A stretch of DNA of 46,359 bases from Nostoc sp. KVJ20. Its GTDB lineage: Bacteria; Cyanobacteriota; Cyanobacteriia; Cyanobacteriales; Nostocaceae. The stretch lies in assembly GCF_001712795.1 (NCBI RefSeq), contig NZ_KV757759.1, forward strand, positions 1 through 46,359, given 5' to 3'. Below, piece by piece: positions 9,088 through 17,622 of this stretch (position 1 is its first letter; each line of letters begins with the position of its first letter). Below the pieces are notes generated by a model, which worked only from the letters and a program-made list of their open reading frames with translations, ran no database searches and was not told where the DNA came from. The position numbers were made by a program, and so were the translations under genes.

Positions 9088-9972
9088 TTATGTAAGATTA
9101 GTATTTTTCAACTGTGTTTTCATGTAAGTAGGCAGCATTTCAATACTGTTTAAATTTTCTGTACGCATTTTGTTCAGTTTGACCACGCCAATCAGGCGAT
9201 AAATTGTATCTAAAAATTCTGGATATATTTGCCCAATTGCAAACATCATTTTAATCAAAGTTTCTGTGATCGGGCTTTGATTGACTATTACTTCTGTCTG
9301 ATTTTGTTTCAGAGATTTAATGACTGTATTTGCCACTTTTTTTGGTGTGGAGATACCCGCTAGCAGGGGTAGTGGTACATGGGTATTAAAAGTCATTCCG
9401 ACTTTATTAATATATCCTGGACAAATTGCCGAGACATTTACATCAGTACCAGCCAATTCTTGTCGTATAGCATCAGTCCACATAATCAAACCAGCTTTAC
9501 TTGCAGAATAAATGCTGTTGTAAGCAACTCCCTTTTTTCCAGCTACAGAAGCAATATTGACAATATGTCCACTACGCCTTTCCAGCATACTTGGCAGTAA
9601 TAAACGGGTTATTTCCATAGCAGCAAGTAGATTTGTTGAGACAACTAACTGCATTTCTTCTAGAGAATAATCTACAAAATTACGATAGAGTTCTATACCA
9701 GCATTATTAATTAAAATGTCAACTGGGCCTGCAATTTTATTAATTTGCGTTGTCAGAGTAGAAAGTTCTGTCAAGTTTGTTATATCAAAGGGAATACTTA
9801 TCCCTTTCCCTCCCAAAGCTTTGATTTGAGCGCATGTTGTATCTAGTCCGGACTTAAAACGAGAAACGCAAACCACAGTTGCCTGCTCTCTAGCTAGAGC
9901 ATGGGCAATGTATACTCCTAAACCGCGTGATGCACCTGTCAAAAGTGCTGTTTTACCTGCTAAATTTGTCAT
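9088..9972 (-). CDS. Short-chain dehydrogenase/reductase
   Basis: NAD(P)-dependent oxidoreductase of the classical SDR family. Start set at ATG 9972, with AAGG about 9 bases upstream; a GTG three codons earlier is the alternative. About 294 residues. Motifs seen: cofactor loop TGASRGLG, the NNAG motif (ILINNAGIELY), catalytic Ser in IVNIASVAGKKG, and YSASK (YxxxK). The longer C-terminal part (from about residue 200) resembles lipid-metabolising SDRs. Likely reduces a keto group on the cluster product, but unrelated lipid work is possible. Confidence 0.88.
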   Translation of the reverse strand: MTNLAGKTALLTGASRGLGVYIAHALAREQATVVCVSRFKSGLDTTCAQIKALGGKGISIPFDITNLTELSTLTTQINKIAGPVDILINNAGIELYRNFVDYSLEEMQLVVSTNLLAAMEITRLLLPSMLERRSGHIVNIASVAGKKGVAYNSIYSASKAGLIMWTDAIRQELAGTDVNVSAICPGYINKVGMTFNTHVPLPLLAGISTPKKVANTVIKSLKQNQTEVIVNQSPITETLIKMMFAIGQIYPEFLDTIYRLIGVVKLNKMRTENLNSIEMLPTYMKTQLKNTNLT

Positions 9973-10260
9973 GATAAACACCTTAAACCTTATCCTGTTG
10001 CTGTCAAACTATTTCAGACTATGAAGCTAAATAACAGCTTTTTTAGATAACTTATCCTGTATATTATTGCAACTATTTTATGGTGTAATTATATGAATTA
10101 ATAATATGAACTCAATAAGTTGCAATTCTCCACTATATTTATTAGTGGTCTGATTAATTTCACCAAAAAGCTTTTGCTTCGCTGCCTTGTAATATGTCAG
10201 GATTTTTCCTGCTTTTATTTTGGATTTTTTGAAAAGTCAAATACGCAATTATCATCAACT

Positions 10261-10431
10261 TTATTTTACGAAAGTATTATTAGTTTTAGCGTGAATCAAA
10301 GTTCTGTAATACAGAACAGATTTTACATCTGCTGCCAAAATTTTGTCTTGTTTGCTTTGTGATGCAAGTTTTTCTTTTATTAAAAAATTGCTGCGGCGCT
10401 CTGAAGCTTCTAGTAAGTTATTCAAAAACAT
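10261..10431 (-). CDS. Small 56-residue ORF coupled to the exporter gene
   Basis: Unrecognised. The ATG at 10431 is 4 bases after the exporter stop and has a strong Shine-Dalgarno, AAGGAG (10439-10444), 7 bases upstream, formed by the last exporter codons. The product starts MFLNNLLEASERRSNFL, is rich in Lys/Arg, Ser and Asn, and ends NNTFVK. No signal peptide, Cys pair, double-Gly leader or membrane helix. It may be a real small protein of the cluster, or the remnant of a longer gene. The following 288 bases to the SDR gene are AT-rich and apparently empty. Confidence 0.5.
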   Translation of the reverse strand: MFLNNLLEASERRSNFLIKEKLASQSKQDKILAADVKSVLYYRTLIHAKTNNTFVK

Positions 10432-10435
10432 TGCT

Positions 10436-12073
10436 TTACTCCTTTCCAATGTTTAAATCTTCAGTTTTTACTTGGCCGTATTCCAGCTTGACAATCCTAT
10501 CTGCTAGGTAAAAATATTGGTCGTCATGACTGATAACCAGTATAGTTTTACCTCTATTCTTTAGCTCTGCGAGAAGTTGAGTGTAGAAAATTTCCTTAAA
10601 TACAGGATCTTGATCTGATGCCCATTCATCAAACATATAGATAGGACGGTCTTCTAAATAAGCAGTAACTAGAGCAAGTCGCTTGCGCTGTCCTTGAGAA
10701 AGGTCGGTGGTAGAAAGTACTCCATTCTTGACCTTAACTTTATGGTCTAGTTGTAGTTGAACAAGGTACTTTTGAGTCTGAATATCTAGATCGTTACTAT
10801 CCAAACCTAGGAAGCGATCAAAAAGATAAAAATCGGAAAATACTACAGAAAATTGCTGGCGATACCACTCTAAATTATGATTATCGATGAGATTTTCATC
10901 TAGATAAACATTTCCTGTTTCAGGAATGTAAAGCCCAGTAATTAATTTAGCGAGGGTAGACTTACCACTACCATTACCTCCTACAATAAAAACAAGTTCT
11001 CCTGGATGAAATTTCAAGTTAATAGGCCCAAGGATAAAGTTGCTTTCTTCTCGCTCTTGATAATAAGTATGGGTTACATTTACTAGTTCTAAGCAGTTCC
11101 AAGATTTATCTGATGCCAGTGAAATATTGTAACTACTATCGTTTGAGTAATTGGCTAATGAAAGTCCTAAAGAATCTACTTTTTTTAAAGCAACTAAAGC
11201 TCTAGTTATGCTAGGCATCATACTCATAATGTACTCTAGAGGTGATATTAAATAAATAATAGTTAGGGCATATGCAGATAAAGTTGTCGGATGAATTTTA
11301 TTGATAGTAGGTATGATGAATAAAAGTAACCCGATAGCCACAAAAAATAGAATTTGTCCCCAACTTGCAGCAGCAGCAAAGATACTCATACCCACAACAT
11401 TATGATGACGGGATGATAAGGCAGTGGTATGAAAATCTTCAGAGAGAAATGCTTGGCGTCGACTATGATTCAGCTTAAGTTCCTTTGTGCCTTGAGTTAC
11501 AGTACGGAAATGCTTAAACAATCTATCTTCCTGTTCACGAGCCAATTTTAGAAAAGACATAGCTTTCTTCATTGGTAGTGAATAGCTGAATATTCCCAGA
11601 AACATAAAGCTAATACCTATAAGGAAGACAATTTTAGATAACCAGCCCAGATAAATCAGACAAGCAATCACAATGGCAATGTTAATACATACAAAAGGAA
11701 CAGTAATAATTGTATTAGAGATTGTTTGAATATCTTCAGTGAGGACGGCTAAAAGACCATGAGCACCGATTTGTTCTAAATGACGTAAGGGTGAGGCAAG
11801 AATGCGGCGGGTTAAAAGTATCCGCAAATTGAGAATTGCTTTTTGTGAAAGTTGGATTAACAGAAATTGAGAAGTAAAACTAGCAATTAGTCGTATTAGA
11901 CAAAGACTAACAAAACTCCAAATCAATATAGTTTTTGATGGATGATTTTGGCTTAATGTCATATTAATTATGGCAATTAAGCCAGCAGCAGTAGCGCCAC
12001 TAAAAATACCAGCTAATATTGCAAGACTAAGGTGGAGAGAAGAAGTACGTAATAGAAGGTGGATCAGGTTCAT
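10436..12073 (-). CDS. Cyclic-peptide-type ABC exporter (SyrD/PvdE family), fused permease-ATPase
   Basis: Half-transporter of 545 residues, working as a dimer in the inner membrane. Six hydrophobic segments span about residues 10-310. The ATPase follows with Walker A GGNGSGKSTLAKL, a Q-loop region RQQFSVVFSDFYLFDRFL, signature LSQGQRKRLAL, Walker B PIYMFDEWASDQDP and H-loop VISHDD. The LSxGQRKRLA and FDEWA.DQDP wording is typical of the SyrD/PvdE group that exports lipopeptides and siderophores. No peptidase domain is present. No nonribosomal peptide module lies in the window, so the cargo is more likely the polyketide/lipid product. The gene is followed at 4 bases by a small ORF. Confidence 0.92.
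   Translation of the reverse strand: MNLIHLLLRTSSLHLSLAILAGIFSGATAAGLIAIINMTLSQNHPSKTILIWSFVSLCLIRLIASFTSQFLLIQLSQKAILNLRILLTRRILASPLRHLEQIGAHGLLAVLTEDIQTISNTIITVPFVCINIAIVIACLIYLGWLSKIVFLIGISFMFLGIFSYSLPMKKAMSFLKLAREQEDRLFKHFRTVTQGTKELKLNHSRRQAFLSEDFHTTALSSRHHNVVGMSIFAAAASWGQILFFVAIGLLLFIIPTINKIHPTTLSAYALTIIYLISPLEYIMSMMPSITRALVALKKVDSLGLSLANYSNDSSYNISLASDKSWNCLELVNVTHTYYQEREESNFILGPINLKFHPGELVFIVGGNGSGKSTLAKLITGLYIPETGNVYLDENLIDNHNLEWYRQQFSVVFSDFYLFDRFLGLDSNDLDIQTQKYLVQLQLDHKVKVKNGVLSTTDLSQGQRKRLALVTAYLEDRPIYMFDEWASDQDPVFKEIFYTQLLAELKNRGKTILVISHDDQYFYLADRIVKLEYGQVKTEDLNIGKE
10439..10444 (-). promoter_or_regulatory. Shine-Dalgarno for the 56-codon ORF
   Basis: AAGGAG on the minus strand, 7 bases before the ATG at 10431 and inside the last two exporter codons (AAG GAG). 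It decides the start of the small ORF over the longer reading from 10449. Confidence 0.65.
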
Positions 12074-12228
12074 AAGTAATTAACAATCCACAGCATTCGG
12101 TCTGACGCAGAGACTTTTTTGAAGAGTAATTAAGCAGATATGTTATTTACTTAATAAACTCCTTGATAAGGGAGATATTCTACACATTGGGCTGCCATCA
12201 ATTTGTACTTAGTGAGTCGTTATTAAGA

Positions 12229-12329
12229 CAATACGGTTCAGTTAAGGTTACTAGTGTAGATAATTTGTCTTTGAAGACGCGATGAATCGCCGTCTCTACA
12301 AGTGTTTTGGGCTTATCTGAACTGTGTTG
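12229..12329. repeat. MITE-like palindromic element (about 101 bp)
   Basis: Imperfect terminal inverted repeats CAATACGGTTCAGTTAAG and CTTATCTGAACTGTGTTG enclose an internal hairpin AGACGCGATGAATCGCCGTCT. The right half recurs at 39238-39294, and the left end plus hairpin at 44889-44936. No coding capacity. Likely a non-autonomous mobile element. Confidence 0.75.
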
Positions 12330-12337
12330 CTTATTAA

Positions 12338-12443
12338 GATGGTCTAACACTTGGTATGTGTGGTTGATGGTCTAACACTTGGTATGTATGGTTAATGGTC
12401 TAACGCTTGATATGTGTGGTTGATGGTCTTACACTTGGTATTG
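12338..12443. repeat. 28-base direct tandem repeat, 3.8 copies
   Basis: Consensus begins GATGGTCTAACACTTGGTAT and continues GTGTGGTT. Copies start at 12338, 12366, 12394 and 12422, the last partial, with a few substitutions. No spacers between copies, so it is not a CRISPR. It ends 37 bases from the stop of the epimerase gene. Confidence 0.9.
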
Positions 12444-12480
12444 AAACTTTATAAATCGACTACAGCGACTAAATTATCAT

Positions 12481-13476
12481 TTAGATGTCTGCTTTTTGTA
12501 GCCATTCTTGTATGCGCTGCATCCCCTCTTGCAAATCAATTTTGGGTTTATAATCCAAAAGACTTTCTGCTTTAGCAATTGAATAAGCATAGGGACGAGT
12601 GATAAAATCTATAGATTCCGGCAGAATATCGGCTTTTTTGCCAAATAGTTTCTGCCCTTGGGAACGTAGTTTTATCAGAAGTTGGAGTTCATCTTTTGGC
12701 AGAGATATGGGTGTAGGCGTACCTGCCATTTCTACCAAATAGGTAAAATATTCTTTCCAAGAAGTTTCTTGTCCATCAGTGATATTAAATATTTCACCGT
12801 AGGTTTCTTTTTCGATCGCCAAAAAGATAGCATCAATCAAGTTGTCTATGTATACATGATTGATAACTCCTCTCCCATCATTGACATAGACAAATTCTTT
12901 TTGACGCATCATCAAAATGGGTCGGACTATCCAAGGAATACTTCCTGGGCCATAAACATCACCTGCTCTAATGATGATGAGGCCAAAATCTGGTGGGGAA
13001 TTTAGTGGTAATATTGCTTCTTCGGCTTCTATTTTCGTTTGACAGTAGGGATTATTATCTCCAGACAATGGCCCAAATTCTGTAATGCGATCGCAATAGT
13101 TGAAGCCGTAGACCATCCCACTTGAAAGATGCACAAAGGTTTTAACACCAGCATTCTTAGCAGCTTTAGCTGTATTGACAGTGCCGCCAACATTTACCTC
13201 GCGAAAATAGTCAAGTGATCCACCTTCTTTCGCTAGTTCAGCCGTATGTGCAACTACATCTACTCCCTGACAAGCAATTTTGACAATAGCTGGGTTAGTA
13301 ACACTACCAGCAATCACCTCAATGTCTAGCTTTTGCGCTTTTTTTGCTTTAGCTTTATCTGGGGAACTTTGCAGCCCACGGACTTTCATTCCCTTTGCTA
13401 TGGCTAACTCAGCAAAACGCAAGCCGATAAACCCATTAATTTCTGTGATGAGAAGAGTTTTGTTTTCGATATTCAC
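12481..13476 (-). CDS. NAD-dependent epimerase/dehydratase (extended SDR, 3-beta-HSD-like)
   Basis: 331 residues, extended SDR fold. The cofactor loop reads LITEINGFIG: the first Gly of GxxGxxG is Glu12, while Gly15 and Gly18 remain. Other motifs: VVAHTAELAKEGG, FVHLSSGMVYG with the active Ser, and YCQTK (YxxxK). Segments VRGLQ, IIRAGDVYGPGS and DGRGVINHVYIDNLIDAI match the 3-beta-hydroxysteroid dehydrogenase/epimerase branch. Likely oxidises or reduces a hydroxyl or keto group on the cluster product or its sugar. It has its own 5' region of more than 400 bases and a hairpin upstream, so it may be expressed separately. Confidence 0.87.
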   Translation of the reverse strand: MNIENKTLLITEINGFIGLRFAELAIAKGMKVRGLQSSPDKAKAKKAQKLDIEVIAGSVTNPAIVKIACQGVDVVAHTAELAKEGGSLDYFREVNVGGTVNTAKAAKNAGVKTFVHLSSGMVYGFNYCDRITEFGPLSGDNNPYCQTKIEAEEAILPLNSPPDFGLIIIRAGDVYGPGSIPWIVRPILMMRQKEFVYVNDGRGVINHVYIDNLIDAIFLAIEKETYGEIFNITDGQETSWKEYFTYLVEMAGTPTPISLPKDELQLLIKLRSQGQKLFGKKADILPESIDFITRPYAYSIAKAESLLDYKPKIDLQEGMQRIQEWLQKADI

Positions 13477-13911
13477 AGATTTAATCTACCACTGTGTTGC
13501 TGGTTTGATTTCAGGTGCGTCATTGATTCTCATATATAGTAAGAATCTTTTTAACACTGCCTAATAATCTCCTCCAGTTGTGATTTATAAGCATATTATG
13601 ACGGCGAGATACTCAATCGCAACTCATATGCAACTCATATGCAACTTGATAAATACTTGAGAAATTTTTGATCCAAACTAAAAAGTCATTCGTGTAAAAA
13701 TACTAGAGCGTTATTTCTAGCATTTTTATACGAATGACCTAAGTTTAATCGTGATTAGCTGCTTCAGCTTTGCTGTATTGTATCGTATCCCTACTATTAA
13801 AGCTTGGCTACGCGCAGGTATTCCGTAGCAAAGAAAATCACCTTTTTGAAGTATGCTTATATAGCAACCTCTAACGACTAAACAGTGATATTAAGAGCCT
13901 ATTTCACAAAT
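13477..13911. other. Intergenic region with strong hairpin
   Basis: No gene seen. Contains a repeated ACTCATATGCAACT motif (13622-13645) and the terminator-like hairpin at 13685-13738. Bases 13806-13829 carry a CTACGCGCAGG-type dispersed repeat fragment. Confidence 0.65.
13680..13738 (-). terminator. Rho-independent terminator-like hairpin
   Basis: Arms GTCATTCGTGTAAAAATACT and AGCATTTTTATACGAATGAC pair almost fully around a short loop (GCGTTATT). On the minus strand the stem is followed by TTTTT. It lies about 170 bases past the stop of the docking-domain gene, so it could end that transcript. It could equally be a dispersed palindrome. Confidence 0.55.
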
Positions 13912-15789
13912 TTAGATTCTGTATTCTTCTACTTTTGATTTGAGAGAGGCAAAATGTTTTCCACCTAGTTCAATTTCCCCATCTGAACATCCAGCTTTCA
14001 ATCTTTCGACTAGATAATCCAAATCATGAGCTATAAAATTTGTGCCATGATCTGGTTCTATCAAACTAACTAAAGATATATCTCTTGCTTGTTTTCCAGC
14101 CAAGCTAGAAATACCCAGAAAGTTGAATACACCAGATTCATAGGTTCCACAAGGTACTGAAGGATTATGTACTCCAACACAGTATTCATTTGGTTTAAAC
14201 CAATCAAATGCTGGGTAGCCGTGGAAATGAACAATTGCCGCACCATCTTTAATTAATTCTGGTGTATACAAAGCCGCCGAAAGACTAATCGCCAGCATGA
14301 CATAAATATCATAAGAAGGTTTCATATCTGCTAACTCCGACTGAATCACTTTAGGTAGTTGGAGATATAGCTTTTCTTTCAAACCAATTCTGATAATATC
14401 ATCAGCGATATTCAAGTTTGTTTTATTTGACCCTGAACGAGAACTTACAAGCCAAATATCAGGTACTTGCCTAAATACATATTCTTCTAGCAGCTTAATT
14501 TTGACATAGCGTCTACCTTTTTCATTTTGACGAAGTTCGTTACTACTAAATCCCTTAACAGGTAATAGACCTTCCCACTCATTTTTAGTTAATTCTATAT
14601 CTCCAAAATATTGTGGAGGTTCAGCATAGGCAACAAAGCCATAGGAGACACCTGTTCTACCATTTATAATGACGCTGACAATATCTCTGTGAGATTTCCT
14701 TTTGATAACTTCGTCTAACTTAAAACCAGGTGGGAATAAACCTGTTGATGCTAATTCTTGACCCAATTTTACTAATTTTTGAGCGTAGATAGATTCTTTA
14801 GGATTATATTTTCCTAACTCAAATCGGCTCAACAAAAGTGGTGCGATCGGTACAAAAACTTTAGGTATTAGTGATTTTAAGACAAACCTATCTATCTCAT
14901 TTTTAGAGAAAATAGAGTCTGAAAGATTCATGTTTAATATAGAAATTTTATCAGATGATACTCCAACAACAATCTCTGAAAATGTTCTAATTAAAGTATT
15001 TAACCCAATATTTATTTTCTGTTTATACGGAATAAGAGGGTTGATAAAATCATGGTCTATGTCAGTAATTGTAATTACTTGTGTCTTACTAGGATTATCA
15101 ACATACTTAGCTGCATGATCCTCAGCCCAACTGCTTAATCGAGCCATTTTTATGACAGGTATCTTACGACCATTTAAAACGAATTTAGAATAAAATAGAT
15201 AGAGAGCCTCTGCTGTAAAAACACCAACTTTTCTTAGAATTGAATGAGGTATTTCTACATCAATAATTGCATTAACTTCTGATTTAACTCCTTTGAATTT
15301 GAAGTTTTTCTTTTTGTTAATTACTGGAATTGTTAGGTCATAGTTAAATTCTGCGATCGCTTCTTCCCAAGTTAATACTTTAACCCCATAATTTATCAGC
15401 TTAACCTCCAATTCTTGGCGGAATTTCAGAATTTCTTGATTGTTGTAACTATTAGGTAAAGGTTTAAATGTAACTATCAGTTTTTGAGCCATAACTTTAG
15501 GATCGATGATTGGTGGCTTATACTCCACTGTTGATTGTTCTGTAAATCCCCCAATTAGACGACCAATGGTTTGTAAGTTGAGTCCTTGACTTAAAGGAAC
15601 ACACTCTAAGTCAGCAGCTACATCCATCTCGTGTAAAAATGCCACAATCTCTGCTTTACAAGCGACTATTTCTGCTTGCATCTCTAATGTGATTACTCCT
15701 TTTGGTGAGCGAATCTTTAATTTGTCGTTATCAACCCATAAATGAACACCTTGTTCAGTAAGATTTGCGACAAGTTTTGATGCGTTCAT
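13912..15789 (-). CDS. TubC-type docking-domain protein with unrecognised body
   Basis: 625 residues from ATG 15789. AGGAG lies 11 bases upstream of it, and the 18 codons before it come from a repeat (TGACCAATGACTACTTAAT type) also seen near 35385, so the longer start at 15843 is disfavoured. Residues 1-52 (MNASKLVANLTEQGVHLWVD...KIRSPKG...KAEIVAFL) look like the TubC N-terminal docking domain that joins subunits of NRPS/PKS assembly lines. The remaining 570 residues match no family I know. No membrane helix. The C-terminal part is His/Cys/aromatic-rich (VHFHGYPAFDWFKPNEYCVG, HNPSVPCGTYESG, IEPDHGTNFIAHDLDYL). Probably a new trans-acting enzyme or partner of the synthase. Confidence 0.75.
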   Translation of the reverse strand: MNASKLVANLTEQGVHLWVDNDKLKIRSPKGVITLEMQAEIVACKAEIVAFLHEMDVAADLECVPLSQGLNLQTIGRLIGGFTEQSTVEYKPPIIDPKVMAQKLIVTFKPLPNSYNNQEILKFRQELEVKLINYGVKVLTWEEAIAEFNYDLTIPVINKKKNFKFKGVKSEVNAIIDVEIPHSILRKVGVFTAEALYLFYSKFVLNGRKIPVIKMARLSSWAEDHAAKYVDNPSKTQVITITDIDHDFINPLIPYKQKINIGLNTLIRTFSEIVVGVSSDKISILNMNLSDSIFSKNEIDRFVLKSLIPKVFVPIAPLLLSRFELGKYNPKESIYAQKLVKLGQELASTGLFPPGFKLDEVIKRKSHRDIVSVIINGRTGVSYGFVAYAEPPQYFGDIELTKNEWEGLLPVKGFSSNELRQNEKGRRYVKIKLLEEYVFRQVPDIWLVSSRSGSNKTNLNIADDIIRIGLKEKLYLQLPKVIQSELADMKPSYDIYVMLAISLSAALYTPELIKDGAAIVHFHGYPAFDWFKPNEYCVGVHNPSVPCGTYESGVFNFLGISSLAGKQARDISLVSLIEPDHGTNFIAHDLDYLVERLKAGCSDGEIELGGKHFASLKSKVEEYRI

Positions 15790-16120
15790 TGTTTTAGAAT
15801 CTCCTAATTGGTTCAAAATATTCATTAAGTAGTCATTGGTCATTGGTACATACGCCGGAACGGAAAAACCAATGCCACGTTAAAGAGTGAGAGTCGTATC
15901 TGAAGAACTAATCACTCTCGCGTTACGCTTTGATTTCTTAGCCTTTCAATTGAGCAATGAATAGCCTATTGCCGCAAGGCGTAATTCGTAATTCGTAATG
16001 ACGCGACGCTCCTGCGTCGCTAACGCGGACTAACTACCGCTACGCTAACGGAATTCGTCATTCATTGTTTACAAGGGTTTCAGAAATTTAAAATGGGTGG
16101 CTTATTTACGTTGTGCGGTA
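15790..16120. other. Intergenic region with palindromic repeats
   Basis: No gene. Bases 15823-15870 resemble 35380-35440 (a dispersed repeat containing AGT.ATTGGTCATTGGT). Bases 15978-16052 carry AATTCGTA direct repeats, the GCGACGCTCCTGCGTCGC palindrome and GCTACGC motifs typical of Nostoc intergenic repeats. Confidence 0.6.
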
Positions 16121-17455
16121 CTAGTTGCACGTTAAACTAAAGTCTAAACTTAAATTGCAAATCTCAAGAATATAAGACATAACGTTATTGACAAGAGTCT
16201 CCATAGTATTCTGACTAATTGAAGGTTCAGAAAAGACAAAATTCAACAGCATTTTTCCTTGAAAAGTTGAGGCGTGGATAATAAAAACACCTGCATACAA
16301 AGCATGGGAACCAGCAAAACTGATTTCTTCTAGTTCAAATTCACCGTAATGTTGGGGAATATTGACTCTGCCAACATTAGAAACAGACACCGTGGCAGCT
16401 ACTTGCCTGGGGTAGATAAAACAAAAATCTATAAGATCCTTGGCAATCAAAATCATTTTAAAGAGATCACCAGATTTTTTACTAACTTCAAGCTTTTGTT
16501 TTACCTCGCGGGCTAATTCCCATAAGGACGTATTTTTTTTAATGCTATAAAATCCCATGCTAGAGGAGGCTAATACAGCTAGATGATTATCACTGATTGC
16601 TGGTTCCAGATGCCTCCTCAAATCAAAATATGATAGGCAATTTAGTCGTATATTTTTTCTATTACCTTTGATTATTTTTCTCCCAATTGTAAACATCATT
16701 ACAGCACACAATGCACTATGTACTGTTGTATTTTCTTGCCGACAATGATCGACAAACTTTTGGGTTAAATCTTGGTCAAGTTGTCTGTGGATAATATTGC
16801 AACGACGCTTCGCAATAGATACGTACTTTTCAAAACCTAATGTTTTGGGTCGATTCCAGATTTTTTGTAATCCAAGCTGTAACAACAATATAATGCTGTT
16901 TATCCTACCTCTGAACCCTTTAGTCCATTCGGGCATTAATTCTTCGATGGGTGGAAGTGGAGTTAAGCTAGCACCTGGATTGATTGGTTCACCAGACACA
17001 ATTTTTTGGCAACAAGTCAATATTTCGGAGTGAAGTTGGATGGATGATAAACCATCTGCGATCGCATGGTGTATTGTTGTAATTAGGTAAGTTATATGCT
17101 CCGCACCCACCAGATGAACAAGAACCACTCGTAGCAGACCTTTGCTACTATCAATTTTTTCGTTCATCTCTTCACAAACTACTTCTTGCCACTGCTGATT
17201 ATTTGACTGCCTTACAACCCGTAAAGCAATCTTTGCAGTTCCTTGATTTTGAAAACTGAGACTATTCTTAGAACGAACAATTTGAGAATTTAGACGAGGG
17301 TGACGACACTGAATCACGTCTAAAGCTTGTGCTAGAGTTTCTTCGCAGATATAGCCCTTGATGCGACTAATAGTTACTATGTTCCAGGTTTTAGCACGGC
17401 TATTTAAGATTTCCATAGCTTGCTCGATGCGTCCCAGTTTCCTGTTGTAAATCAT
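16121..17455 (-). CDS. Condensation/PapA-like acyltransferase
   Basis: 444 residues of the chloramphenicol-acetyltransferase/condensation superfamily. The catalytic motif HHAIADG (His129, His130, Asp134) is intact. The N-terminal IEQAMEILNSRAKTWNIV and the later LNCLSYFDLRRHLEP and VSNVGRV segments resemble the PapA5/alcohol acetyltransferase branch, which esterifies an alcohol with an acyl chain from a carrier protein. The free acyl carrier protein gene lies directly upstream (167 bases), the obvious donor partner. Likely role: offloading or esterifying the finished acyl chain. A wax-ester-synthase-like or amide-forming role cannot be excluded. Confidence 0.83.
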   Translation of the reverse strand: MIYNRKLGRIEQAMEILNSRAKTWNIVTISRIKGYICEETLAQALDVIQCRHPRLNSQIVRSKNSLSFQNQGTAKIALRVVRQSNNQQWQEVVCEEMNEKIDSSKGLLRVVLVHLVGAEHITYLITTIHHAIADGLSSIQLHSEILTCCQKIVSGEPINPGASLTPLPPIEELMPEWTKGFRGRINSIILLLQLGLQKIWNRPKTLGFEKYVSIAKRRCNIIHRQLDQDLTQKFVDHCRQENTTVHSALCAVMMFTIGRKIIKGNRKNIRLNCLSYFDLRRHLEPAISDNHLAVLASSSMGFYSIKKNTSLWELAREVKQKLEVSKKSGDLFKMILIAKDLIDFCFIYPRQVAATVSVSNVGRVNIPQHYGEFELEEISFAGSHALYAGVFIIHASTFQGKMLLNFVFSEPSISQNTMETLVNNVMSYILEICNLSLDFSLTCN

Positions 17456-17622
17456 ATTTACTTTTGATTTGTTCTAACGACTAATGTTTGCAAGCTTAGT
17501 TTCTATGGAGGTTGTCATTATTTAACAACCTGTAGAGTAAGCTTTGCTAAAACCTGGATATATTCATAGTTTTAAACTATCAAAGTTTTGTTATGTAAAT
17601 TTTTCAAGAACAGCTTTGATGT

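Larger units (their letters stand above)
12074..12480. other. Intergenic region with MITE-like element and 28-bp tandem repeat
   Basis: No gene. It holds a palindromic element (12229-12329) and 3.8 copies of a 28-base direct repeat (12338-12443), both listed separately. The rest is AT-rich. The epimerase and exporter genes may therefore be separate transcription units. Confidence 0.7.

Noticed and set aside
10120..10362. 80-codon plus ORF
   Set aside because: Phe/Ser-rich reading of AT-rich DNA, antisense to the better supported 56-codon ORF.
12338..12443. Possible CRISPR array
   Set aside because: The 28-base units are directly joined with no spacers and no cas genes are near.
15790..15843. 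18-residue N-terminal extension of the docking-domain protein
   Set aside because: The DNA there is a dispersed repeat also present near 35385; the docking domain begins at the inner ATG with AGGAG upstream.
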